A stretch of DNA of 5,942 bases from Bacteroidota bacterium (lineage in GTDB: Bacteria; Bacteroidota; Bacteroidia; Bacteroidales; UBA932), in the NCBI GenBank assembly GCA_009778375.1, contig WRJW01000131.1, positions 1 through 5,942 of the forward strand, in the 5' to 3' direction. The notes beneath the pieces were generated by a model. It was not told the DNA's origin. It saw only the letters and a list, made by a program, of their open reading frames with translations, and did not search any database. Position numbers and translations under genes: made by a program. Position 1 is the stretch's first letter, and every line of letters begins with the position of its first letter. Shown one piece after another: positions 1 to 5,942 of the stretch.

Positions 1-56
1 GCATATAAAGTAGCAGTGTACAGCAAAAGAATGAATATTTGAACAATTTTTTTCAT
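1..56 (-). CDS. Start of a secreted protein, probably the second M16 peptidase of a tandem pair (5' partial)
   Basis: Only the first 18 codons and two bases of the next lie in the window; the gene runs off the left edge. Reading the minus strand from the ATG at 56 gives MKKIVQIFILLLYTATLYA (the last residue follows from the GC start of its codon). This is a classic Sec signal peptide: two lysines, a hydrophobic core, then small residues near a likely cleavage site. The start lies 12 bases after the stop of the M16 peptidase upstream, so the two are almost certainly co-transcribed. In Bacteroidota, secreted M16 genes commonly come in tandem, with one catalytic and one often non-catalytic subunit, so a second M16 protein is the best guess. 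No peptidase sequence is visible here, so the family rests on context alone. There is no Shine-Dalgarno sequence, which is normal for this phylum. Confidence 0.6.
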   Translation of the reverse strand, partial: MKKIVQIFILLLYTATLY

Positions 57-68
57 CGTCTTTATGTT

Positions 69-1397
69 TTATTGGTTTTCTTGGGATTGGGGGAGGTAGT
101 AGAGTACTACCCTGTTGTTTTTGTCAAAGTATGTAACGGCTGCATTTTTAAGGTCTTCGCGGGTAATAGTGCTGTAATGTTCCAATTGTTTGTTTATCCT
201 GTCTGCATCTTGAAAGTAGGTATAGCTATTGGCAAACTCTTCGGCAATGGTAAAGAGCGAAGTCCTGCTTGACGCCACTTCATACTCCTTGGCGGCTTTC
301 ACCATCTGAAATTCATCTTCGGACACTAATTCGTCACGCAACCTTTCCACTTCTGTATTGATCGCCGTCTCTACCTCTTCGGCTGTTTTACCGGCATTGG
401 CAAAACCTAAAATAAACAGGGGGCCGGGTTGCTCAAACTCCATATTCAGGGCAAAAGATTGCAGGGCAATGCCCTTATCTTCAAGATTGGCTTTGAGTCG
501 GGCGCTTTTTCCGCCATAGAGAATGGAGGTTAGCAAATCGAGGGTATAAAAATCTTTTGTTCCCATTGCCGCACCACGATAGGCCATGAATACAGCGGGA
601 AGTTGGATCTTATCGTACACCACATCGCGAATTTCTCCTTTTTGCGGTGGCTCTACCACTGTGGGGCGGTTGATGGGGTTGGTTCCCCTTGGAATATCGG
701 TAAAATATTTCTGGACCATAGCTTTGGCGTCATTTTCTTCAAAATCTCCGGCGATGACCAATACACAATTGTTGGGCACGTAGTAGGTTTTATAAAAGTT
801 GTACACATCGTCAAAACTCGAATTGCGGATGTGGTCGGGAGAGCCAATAACGTGCCAACGGTAAGGGTGAACGGTAAAGAGTCGTTTGTTGATCTCTTCC
901 AACCAAGTACCGTAGGGCTGGTTGTCCATGGTTTGCTTGCGCTCCTCGATCACTACCCCTTTTTGGGTGTTGACGCCGGTGGTGTCTACCTTTCCGTGCA
1001 GCATGCGTTCCGACTCCATCCACAAGGCTATTTCCAACTGGTTAGCCGGCATTATTTCAAAATAATAAGTACGGTCAAAGGAGGTGCTGGCGTTGAGTTC
1101 TCCTCCCTTTGATTGAACAATTTTAAAATATTCGCCCCGATCAATGTACTCAGATCCTTCAAACATCAAGTGTTCAAATAAATGTGCAAATCCCGTACGT
1201 TCAGGATCTTCGTTTTTAGAGCCTACGTGATACATGAGCGATACAATCACGTTAGGCGTATTGTGATCCTGATGCAGAATCACGTGGAGTCCATTGGACA
1301 AATCATATTCGCTGAACTTGATTTGGCCATCCTGTCCCTTGGCTGTGAAGCCTGCAAGGAGGAGAGGAATAAAAAAAAGGAGTGTCTTTTTCATCAT
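69..1397 (-). CDS. Secreted M16 family zinc metallopeptidase (pitrilysin/insulinase-like), catalytic subunit
   Basis: This encodes about 442 residues, the usual size of a two-domain M16B peptidase. Residues 1-22 are a Sec signal peptide (MMKK, then a Leu/Phe-rich core ending near FTAKGQ), so the enzyme acts in the periplasm or envelope. The inverted zinc motif HLFEH is at residues 72-76 (H72, E75, H76). The third ligand is most likely E152 in the KGVVIEER stretch, 76 residues after H76. The N-terminal domain (about 28-215) and the inactive-type C-terminal domain (about 220-435, with GGKSARL) are both complete. M16 enzymes cleave peptides inside a closed clam-shell chamber; the natural substrate here is unknown. 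The frame stays open to an ATG at 1472, but I chose 1397 (or the next codon, 1394): the extra 25 residues would place non-hydrophobic sequence before the signal peptide, and a promoter-like box lies inside that extension. It is followed by another secreted protein gene after 12 bases, probably its partner. The stop is TAA. Confidence 0.93.
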   Translation of the reverse strand: MMKKTLLFFIPLLLAGFTAKGQDGQIKFSEYDLSNGLHVILHQDHNTPNVIVSLMYHVGSKNEDPERTGFAHLFEHLMFEGSEYIDRGEYFKIVQSKGGELNASTSFDRTYYFEIMPANQLEIALWMESERMLHGKVDTTGVNTQKGVVIEERKQTMDNQPYGTWLEEINKRLFTVHPYRWHVIGSPDHIRNSSFDDVYNFYKTYYVPNNCVLVIAGDFEENDAKAMVQKYFTDIPRGTNPINRPTVVEPPQKGEIRDVVYDKIQLPAVFMAYRGAAMGTKDFYTLDLLTSILYGGKSARLKANLEDKGIALQSFALNMEFEQPGPLFILGFANAGKTAEEVETAINTEVERLRDELVSEDEFQMVKAAKEYEVASSRTSLFTIAEEFANSYTYFQDADRINKQLEHYSTITREDLKNAAVTYFDKNNRVVLYYLPQSQENQ

Positions 1398-1469
1398 ATA
1401 TGTGTTTTGAGTTTGCGGTATATTTAAATTAGTCGCTGGCAGCATAGAAAATGTCACGGGTATCGGGTA

Positions 1470-1477
1470 CAAAAGTA
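1470..1477 (-). promoter_or_regulatory. Candidate -7 box (TACTTTTG) for the M16 peptidase operon
   Basis: Read on the minus strand the site is TACTTTTG, a full match to TAnnTTTG. Transcription would begin a few bases further along, near 1464, leaving a leader of about 65 bases before the ATG at 1397. A transcript starting there could not include the in-frame ATG at 1472, which supports the shorter protein. No -33 TTTG is seen at the usual spacing, so the call is tentative. Confidence 0.45.
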
Positions 1478-1487
1478 CGTTATTTTA

Positions 1488-1505
1488 TATATTTGAATAT
1501 ATTTG
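1488..1505 (+). promoter_or_regulatory. Tandem candidate -7 boxes (TATATTTG twice) for the aminopeptidase gene
   Basis: TATATTTG occurs at 1488-1495 and again at 1498-1505, exactly 10 bases apart, and both fit TAnnTTTG. Start sites would fall roughly at 1501 and 1511, giving leaders of about 20-30 bases before the ATG at 1533. That is a sensible distance, and the leader is A-rich, as is common for well-translated Bacteroidota genes. No -33 element is evident, so one or both matches could simply reflect AT-rich sequence. Confidence 0.5.
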
Positions 1506-1532
1506 CAACGAAAAAATTAAAAAATACTTATC

Positions 1533-3314
1533 ATGGATACCCCCCTCCAATTATTACGTGCCTATTTGGGTAAAAAGGAACTATCAGCCTATATTGTTCC
1601 TTCCAATGATCCTTTTTTTAGCGAATATATTCCCGATCATTATGCATGTCGCGCTTGGCTGAGTGGATTTTGCGGCTCAGCCGGGACGTTGGTTGTGACT
1701 CCCGAAGCAGCGGCCTTGTGGACTGATTCGCGTTATTTTGTCCGCGCCGAACAGGAGATGGCGGGAAAGGACATCACGTTGATGAAGTTGAAAATTCCGG
1801 GTACAGAATCTATAGAAGATTGGCTTGTGGCGCATTGTCCCCCTTTGGGAAAGGTAGGCATTGACGGAGCTCTTTTTGCCCTTCCCGAATTTGATCGGAT
1901 GAAAGAGGCATTACATCCCTTGTCGCTCTTTGTGGATCAGGATCCGTTTGATCAACTTTGGAAAGATCGCCCTTCACTCCCCTCAATGCCTGCTTTTTTG
2001 TTGGAAGAAAGGTACACAGGGGCGTCAGTGCGTCAGAAACATCAGGCCGTGGTTAAGGCGCTTGCATCGTATCCTGATTTTGTTTATCCGGTGGTTGCCT
2101 TAGACGAGATTGCATGGCTGCTCAATATGCGCGGTGCAGATGTGGCGTACAATCCCGTGACCATCTCCCGCGTAGCGGTCACTCCTCAGGCTATCCATCT
2201 TTTTATGGAGCCGAAAAAAATGCCGGTTGGAGCGCGAAAATTGCTGGAAGAACAAGGCGTTATTTTTCATCCGTTTGATGAGTTTTCAGCTTTTTTAAAC
2301 TCCTTTTCCCCTACGGTAATTCGCGTGGTGTGTCCCGACCGATGGTCCATGGCCTTACACCTCGAAACCATGTTGGAGCAAGGGCTATCCTTTGTTCCGG
2401 ATCCCTTCGTTGGAGGGTGCATCGCCCACCTTAAATCCCAAAAGAACGAAACGGAACAGGAGGGGTTTAGAATTGCCTTGAAAAAAGATGCCGTTGCCTG
2501 GGTTCGGCTGTGGCGATTTATAGAAGAGCAACTCCCTTTTGGCACCCTTACCGAGCAGAAACTTGCCCATAAAATAGCAGAATTCAGGGCTTTGGATCCG
2601 GACTACCGCGGAGAAAGTTTTTTTCCCATTTTGGGCTATGCGGGCCATGGAGCCTTACCCCATTATGCTATGGATATTAACGGAGCTACACCCGTTATGC
2701 CTGAAGGGTTTTTGTTGATTGATTCGGGAGGTCACTACGTTTACGGCACCACCGACACCACCCGTACCTTTGCCCTTGGGCCCATTACGGCGCAACAAAA
2801 GAGAGACTTTACGGCTGCCTTAAAAGGTACGATTGGGCTCTCCATGGCCAAGTTCCCCGCAGGCACTCGTGGTGCGCTCCTCGACATTTTGGCCAGAGAA
2901 CCGATATGGGCCATTGGCAGAAGTTATTTACACGGTACCGGTCACGGCATAGGTCACTTTCTGAATGTGCATGAAGGTCCCCAAAGTATTCGCATGGAAG
3001 AAAATCCCGTAACGATTGTCCCCGGGATGGTACTCTCGAATGAACCGGCTATTTATCTTCCCGGCGAATATGGAATTCGTATAGAGAACATGATGATATG
3101 CGTTCTCGAAGAGGAAAACGATCAGGGAACATTTTACGCTTTTGATACTATAACACGTTGTCCCATAGATACAAGCGCCGTTGATCCTGATTTATTGGGA
3201 GCAGAAGCAAAAAGATGGTTAAACGACTATCATGCACAATCATACGCCGACCTGGCCCCTATGCTGACTGAAGAAGAAGCCGCATGGCTCAAAGTAAAAA
3301 CAGCGCCGATTTAG
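1533..3314 (+). CDS. Xaa-Pro aminopeptidase (aminopeptidase P, M24B family)
   Basis: This is a 593-residue cytosolic metalloenzyme that removes an N-terminal residue preceding proline. It has no signal peptide, and the length matches the long, three-domain aminopeptidase P form. Domain 1 (about 1-145) has typical creatinase-like N-terminal motifs: SNDPFFSEYIPD, LSGFCGSAG and WTDSRYF. A second creatinase-like domain spans about 150-305. The pita-bread catalytic domain (about 310-535) carries all five dimetal ligands: D397 (IDSGG), D408 (TTDTTRT), H471 (HGTGHGIGH), E504 (SNEPAIY) and E518 (IRIEN). H377, H467 and H480 align with the active-site histidines known from E. coli PepP. Residues about 540-590 form the M24 C-terminal extension ending in WLNDYH and AAWLK. 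The gene appears monocistronic, diverges from the M16 operon, and its TAG stop overlaps the stop of the convergent LysM gene. It probably finishes the breakdown of proline-containing peptides to free amino acids. Nothing in it looks broken. Confidence 0.96.
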   Translation: MDTPLQLLRAYLGKKELSAYIVPSNDPFFSEYIPDHYACRAWLSGFCGSAGTLVVTPEAAALWTDSRYFVRAEQEMAGKDITLMKLKIPGTESIEDWLVAHCPPLGKVGIDGALFALPEFDRMKEALHPLSLFVDQDPFDQLWKDRPSLPSMPAFLLEERYTGASVRQKHQAVVKALASYPDFVYPVVALDEIAWLLNMRGADVAYNPVTISRVAVTPQAIHLFMEPKKMPVGARKLLEEQGVIFHPFDEFSAFLNSFSPTVIRVVCPDRWSMALHLETMLEQGLSFVPDPFVGGCIAHLKSQKNETEQEGFRIALKKDAVAWVRLWRFIEEQLPFGTLTEQKLAHKIAEFRALDPDYRGESFFPILGYAGHGALPHYAMDINGATPVMPEGFLLIDSGGHYVYGTTDTTRTFALGPITAQQKRDFTAALKGTIGLSMAKFPAGTRGALLDILAREPIWAIGRSYLHGTGHGIGHFLNVHEGPQSIRMEENPVTIVPGMVLSNEPAIYLPGEYGIRIENMMICVLEEENDQGTFYAFDTITRCPIDTSAVDPDLLGAEAKRWLNDYHAQSYADLAPMLTEEEAAWLKVKTAPI

Positions 3315-4693
3315 TGCAATACCTCTATCCGATAATCGGGTAAGTAACGAATGACCCGCGAGTCGGTATTGATGAATCCTCCGAAAGGGTTGGTTTTTTG
3401 AAACCGAAAAGATGATTGAAGGGGTTGGGTGTGTACATACTCGATACACTCTTCAAAATGTGGACCTTTGGTATAGAGCGCCCGTAAGAAAAATAACCCC
3501 ACGTCGTAGCCGTGATAGGCGTATGCTGATGGTTCGGCTTGGTATAAAGCACGGTAGCGAGCAAGGAATTTTTTTAGTTCCGGACGTTCGTAGTCAACGT
3601 AGTAAGAAAGAGAGAGGTGAAGGTGCATCTGGTGGTAGTAATCCAAATCCACATTGTCAAAATTGCGCCAAACGGCGTTCCCAAACAAAGTAATCGGACG
3701 TTGTTGGCTACTGTGTACTATATAAAGGTTTCTCAGCAGATCAGATACAAAACCTTCGTTTGATGAAACCACAATGACCTGATTGTGGGTATATGGAGTG
3801 AACAATGGGGCTATGTCGTTGGCAATATTTTTATCTTTAAGCACTTTATGAGAATATTCGCGGAAAGGAATAGAGGATTCTGTCAATATTTGCTTAGTGA
3901 GCAATAATAACTCCCTGTCTGTACCCGTAGCTCCTTCTTCCGAAAATAGCCACACCTCGCCCAGTTGGGGTTCTAAATATTGAAGCAAATTATATTGTTG
4001 CCAGTAGAGGGAGGGATTGACTTGAAAAAATCGGGGATTGGTTTCGGAGACATGTTCCGCCTGAGGATCAAGGGGAGATACGATTTTTACCTCAGAACCG
4101 TAGGTATCCTGAAGCAGGGCAATAAGGTCTTGGGCATAGACCGGGCCAAGGATCAATGCTTCGTTTTGAAGCGCCCCGCTTTGTACCAAGGTATGCATAT
4201 TAGGGTAAGCTGCCAGGTCGTACGAAGATAAGGTAATGCCCATTCCTTCTTGCTTGAGATCTTCAGTAGCCAGCAATAATCCCTGGTAAAACTCCAAAAA
4301 CCGACTGTCGGGCTCTTCGCGACTGAGTTGAAAAGGAAGAATAAGAGAAACCGCATGGTTGATGCCCGGATAGGGGAGGTAGTTGGAACAGTCGTTTGGA
4401 TTAAAAGGAGTGGCCACTTCCACAAACTCCCTCTGAACCAGAGAGTCTTGTTGGAGCGTCCTGTCAATTCCTTGCGGAGGGATCAGCAGCACCATGCCCC
4501 GTTTGACCTGTTGGGCGCTAAGTTTGTTGTAGTCCAAAATGATTTGGGGATCGAGGTTGTATTTTTTGGCAATAATATAAATGTTTTCCATCCAGCGCAC
4601 GGTATGTTCCGTGGGCTTAACTTGGGCCGTAACGCCGCAGGAGCCAAGCAGGATGATGCAGGCGAGTACTACATATTTGACCATGCATTTCAT
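3311..4693 (-). CDS. Probable lipoprotein: LysM domain fused to a type I periplasmic-binding-protein fold
   Basis: The product has 460 residues. Residues 1-19 look like a lipoprotein signal (MKCMVKYVVLACIILLGSC) with lipobox LGSC and lipidated Cys19; cleavage by signal peptidase I after VTA (residue 23) is the alternative. A LysM domain covers about 29-73 (HTVRWMENIYIIAKKYNLDP through GMVLLIP) and should bind peptidoglycan. After a linker, residues about 112-420 resemble class I periplasmic binding proteins: a first strand AVSLILPF, then ALILGPV, KIVSPL, RFFQVNP, the inter-domain stretch QVIVVSSNEGF, and the late motif PSAYAYHGYDVGLFFLRAL. No ABC permease or ATPase gene lies nearby, so a transport role is not supported; a sensor or scaffold for cell-wall enzymes is possible but inferred. 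It follows purC by 15 bases and is probably in the same operon. The ATG at 4684 (Met4) is an alternative start. The stop (TAA) overlaps the aminopeptidase stop. Confidence 0.85.
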   Translation of the reverse strand: MKCMVKYVVLACIILLGSCGVTAQVKPTEHTVRWMENIYIIAKKYNLDPQIILDYNKLSAQQVKRGMVLLIPPQGIDRTLQQDSLVQREFVEVATPFNPNDCSNYLPYPGINHAVSLILPFQLSREEPDSRFLEFYQGLLLATEDLKQEGMGITLSSYDLAAYPNMHTLVQSGALQNEALILGPVYAQDLIALLQDTYGSEVKIVSPLDPQAEHVSETNPRFFQVNPSLYWQQYNLLQYLEPQLGEVWLFSEEGATGTDRELLLLTKQILTESSIPFREYSHKVLKDKNIANDIAPLFTPYTHNQVIVVSSNEGFVSDLLRNLYIVHSSQQRPITLFGNAVWRNFDNVDLDYYHQMHLHLSLSYYVDYERPELKKFLARYRALYQAEPSAYAYHGYDVGLFFLRALYTKGPHFEECIEYVHTQPLQSSFRFQKTNPFGGFINTDSRVIRYLPDYRIEVLH

Positions 4694-4708
4694 AAGCGGC
4701 GGTTACGA

Positions 4709-5662
4709 CTATATAATACGGGCGAGCATATTGAGTATATTATGCTCTATACGTTCCAATAAGAATTTGTCGTAGGGGACCTTTACAAAAGTCTCTCCGG
4801 TAATATGCTCGTATAATTCTATATAGCGATCCGATATGGAACGCACAATTTCCGGAGTCATATCGGGTACGGTTTGTCCGGCCGCTCCCATAAAGGCATT
4901 GTCCATCAGCCATTCCCGTACAAACTCTTTGGAGAGTTGGCGTTGCACTGCTCCCGCCTCGAGGCGCTCCCGATATCCTTCCTTGTGAAAATAGCGGGAC
5001 GAGTCGGGGGTGTGGATTTCGTCAATCAAGTAGATTTTTCCCTCTTTTTTTCCAAATTCGTATTTGGTATCCACTAAGATCAATCCCCGTTGGGCAGCCA
5101 CCTCCGAGCCGCGCCGGAACAAGGCTAAAGAATAGGCCTCCAGCAAGGCATAATCCTCTTCTGTTACCAAGCCTGAGGATAGAATCTCTTCTCGGGAAAT
5201 ATCCTGATCGTGGTTGCCCTGATCGGCTTTGGTGGTAGGGGTAATGATCGGATTTTCAAAAGGTTGATTTTCGCACATTCCATCTGGAACGGGAACGCCG
5301 CAGAGGGCGCGCGCCCCCGCTTTGTAGTTCCTCCATGCGCTACCGCAGAGATACCCGCGGACGATCATTTCTACCGCAAAAGGTTTGCATTGGTGCCCTA
5401 CGGTAACCATGGGATCAGGAGCAGCGATTTTCCAGTTGGGTACAATGTCGGAAGTATGATCTAAAAAACGGGAGGCGATTTGATTCAGTACCTGTCCTTT
5501 AAATGGAATTCCTTTGGGTAAAACCACATCAAAGGCCGATATGCGGTCGGTGGCAATCATAACTAAATACTGATCCGCAATGGTATAGACGTCTCGAACT
5601 TTGCCTTCGTACTTGTGGGTCAGTTGGGGAAAATCAAATTGGGTATGGATGAGGGCGTCCAT
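4709..5662 (-). CDS. purC: Phosphoribosylaminoimidazole-succinocarboxamide (SAICAR) synthase
   Basis: PurC joins aspartate to CAIR using ATP to make SAICAR in de novo purine synthesis, in the cytosol. The 317-residue length matches the longer form of the enzyme found in Bacteroidota and yeast rather than the roughly 237-residue E. coli form. Family motifs appear in order: GKVRDVY (20-26, nucleotide-binding loop), ATDRISAFDVVLP (37-49), VEMIVRGYLCGSAW (97-110), the insert PIITPTTKAD with GNHDQDIS (138-156), LILVDTKYEFG (194-204) and LIDEIHTPDSSRYF (212-225), which carries substrate and metal contacts. All look intact. The ATG at 5662 lies 7 bases after the stop of the OmpH-like gene, and the next gene starts 15 bases after its TAG, so it sits in the middle of a co-transcribed run. 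No other purine gene is in the window, and any purine-responsive control must lie upstream, outside it. Confidence 0.97.
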   Translation of the reverse strand: MDALIHTQFDFPQLTHKYEGKVRDVYTIADQYLVMIATDRISAFDVVLPKGIPFKGQVLNQIASRFLDHTSDIVPNWKIAAPDPMVTVGHQCKPFAVEMIVRGYLCGSAWRNYKAGARALCGVPVPDGMCENQPFENPIITPTTKADQGNHDQDISREEILSSGLVTEEDYALLEAYSLALFRRGSEVAAQRGLILVDTKYEFGKKEGKIYLIDEIHTPDSSRYFHKEGYRERLEAGAVQRQLSKEFVREWLMDNAFMGAAGQTVPDMTPEIVRSISDRYIELYEHITGETFVKVPYDKFLLERIEHNILNMLARII

Positions 5663-5669
5663 CGATCAA

Positions 5670-5942
5670 CTATTTCTTTTTGTTTTGAGCGGCGTATTGA
5701 TTATTAAGTCCATCTGCCACCGCTTTGGTAATATCCAAGTCGTTGTTGCCAATAAGGATATTGTTGGTGCTGGCACTCGTGGTCAGAATAAGGGCATGGC
5801 CATGCTCTTGGTTGTAGGATTCGAGAAAAGCAGTTAGCTCGTAAAATACCCGATTAATCATTACCTGTTGTTCTTCTGCTAATTCCATTTGTTTTTGTTC
5901 GGCATACTGCTGGAGATCGCGCTGACGGTTTTCTAACTGTGC
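5670..5942 (-). CDS. OmpH/Skp-family periplasmic chaperone, C-terminal part (5' end outside window)
   Basis: The minus-strand frame is open to the right edge, so 90 C-terminal residues are visible and the N-terminus is missing. An internal Met at 5888 should not be taken as the start: the 18 codons before it continue the same coiled coil (AQLENRQRDLQQYAEQKQ). The visible part has a charged, Gln/Glu-rich helix (about the first 45 residues shown), then a strand (HALILTTS), a hydrophobic ILIG segment, and the ending DLDITKAVADGLNNQY, followed by a lysine tail. This order of helix, LIL-type strand and DIT...V...LN is typical of OmpH/Skp proteins, trimeric chaperones that escort unfolded outer-membrane proteins in the periplasm. 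A signal peptide is expected in the missing part. Its TAG stop is 7 bases before the purC ATG, which suggests co-transcription. Family assignment rests on the C-terminal half alone. Confidence 0.8.
   Translation of the reverse strand, partial: AQLENRQRDLQQYAEQKQMELAEEQQVMINRVFYELTAFLESYNQEHGHALILTTSASTNNILIGNNDLDITKAVADGLNNQYAAQNKKK

Larger units (their letters stand above)
1398..1532. promoter_or_regulatory. Divergent intergenic promoter region between the M16 operon and the aminopeptidase gene
   Basis: This 135-base AT-rich gap is the only sizeable non-coding stretch in the window and must carry promoters for both divergent genes. It holds two plus-strand TATATTTG boxes and one minus-strand TACTTTTG box, all fitting the Bacteroidota -7 consensus TAnnTTTG. 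I found no convincing TTTG -33 element at the expected spacing for any of them. Two short inverted repeats overlap these boxes. No Shine-Dalgarno sequence precedes either start; both leaders are A/T-rich. Confidence 0.7.

Noticed and set aside
603..1112. Plus-strand open frame of 169 codons
   Set aside because: It lies wholly inside the M16 peptidase on the opposite strand, matches no family I recognise, and has no promoter or signal of its own; it is a shadow frame.
3329..3339. Perfect inverted repeat CCGAT-A-ATCGG just after the aminopeptidase stop
   Set aside because: A one-base spacer does not allow a normal hairpin, no T-run follows on either strand, and it lies in coding sequence of the LysM gene; not a terminator.
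3390..3405. Possible hairpin GGTTT-TTTG-AAACC near the end of the LysM gene
   Set aside because: The stem is short and A/T-rich, it is followed by A rather than T on the plus strand, and it is explained by coding sequence.
4328..4762. Plus-strand open frame of 144 codons spanning the LysM gene start and the purC end
   Set aside because: It is antisense to two well-supported genes and its translation shows no domain-like pattern.
5670..5888. Short stand-alone gene of 72 codons starting at an internal ATG
   Set aside because: The same frame continues upstream to the window edge with coherent coiled-coil sequence, so this is the C-terminal part of a longer OmpH/Skp-like gene.
1..5942. Search by eye for tRNA, rRNA, CRISPR repeats, insertion sequences, attachment sites or a defence cassette
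   Set aside because: Nothing was seen: genes are contiguous, full length and of familiar conserved families, and the only non-coding gap over 15 bases is the 135-base divergent promoter region.

Overview
The window looks like an ordinary chromosomal segment from a member of the Bacteroidota, most likely of the Bacteroidales type; I cannot fix the genus. The evidence is the gene families (a roughly 590-residue M24 aminopeptidase P, the long form of PurC, tandem secreted M16 peptidases, an OmpH/Skp-like protein, and a LysM plus periplasmic-binding-fold protein). The lack of Shine-Dalgarno sequences and the TAnnTTTG-like promoter boxes in the one real intergenic gap point the same way. Almost every base is coding. 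I see no rRNA, tRNA, CRISPR array, insertion sequence or phage gene.

Layout, left to right. Positions 1-56 (minus) hold only the start codon and signal peptide of a secreted protein, probably the second member of an M16 peptidase pair. Positions 69-1397 (minus) hold a complete secreted M16 zinc peptidase with an intact HxxEH site. Positions 1398-1532 are a short AT-rich divergent promoter region. Positions 1533-3314 (plus) hold a cytosolic Xaa-Pro aminopeptidase with all metal ligands intact. Its stop codon interlocks with the stop of the convergent gene at 3311-4693 (minus), a probable lipoprotein with a LysM domain and a type I periplasmic-binding-protein fold. Upstream of that, on the same strand, are purC (4709-5662, SAICAR synthase) and the C-terminal part of an OmpH/Skp-family periplasmic chaperone (5670 to the window edge).

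There appear to be three transcription units. The first is a minus-strand M16 operon that leaves the window on the left. The second is a plus-strand monocistronic aminopeptidase. The third is a minus-strand run, ompH-like, purC, LysM-PBP, with gaps of 7 and 15 bases, entering from the right. This last run mixes envelope biogenesis with purine synthesis. Peptide breakdown is a loose theme on the left: an envelope endopeptidase pair beside a cytosolic enzyme that removes N-terminal residues preceding proline. I found no clearly novel system. The item most worth a second look is the LysM-PBP lipoprotein, which has no transporter genes beside it and recalls, by domain logic only, the LpoA type of cell-wall synthase regulator.
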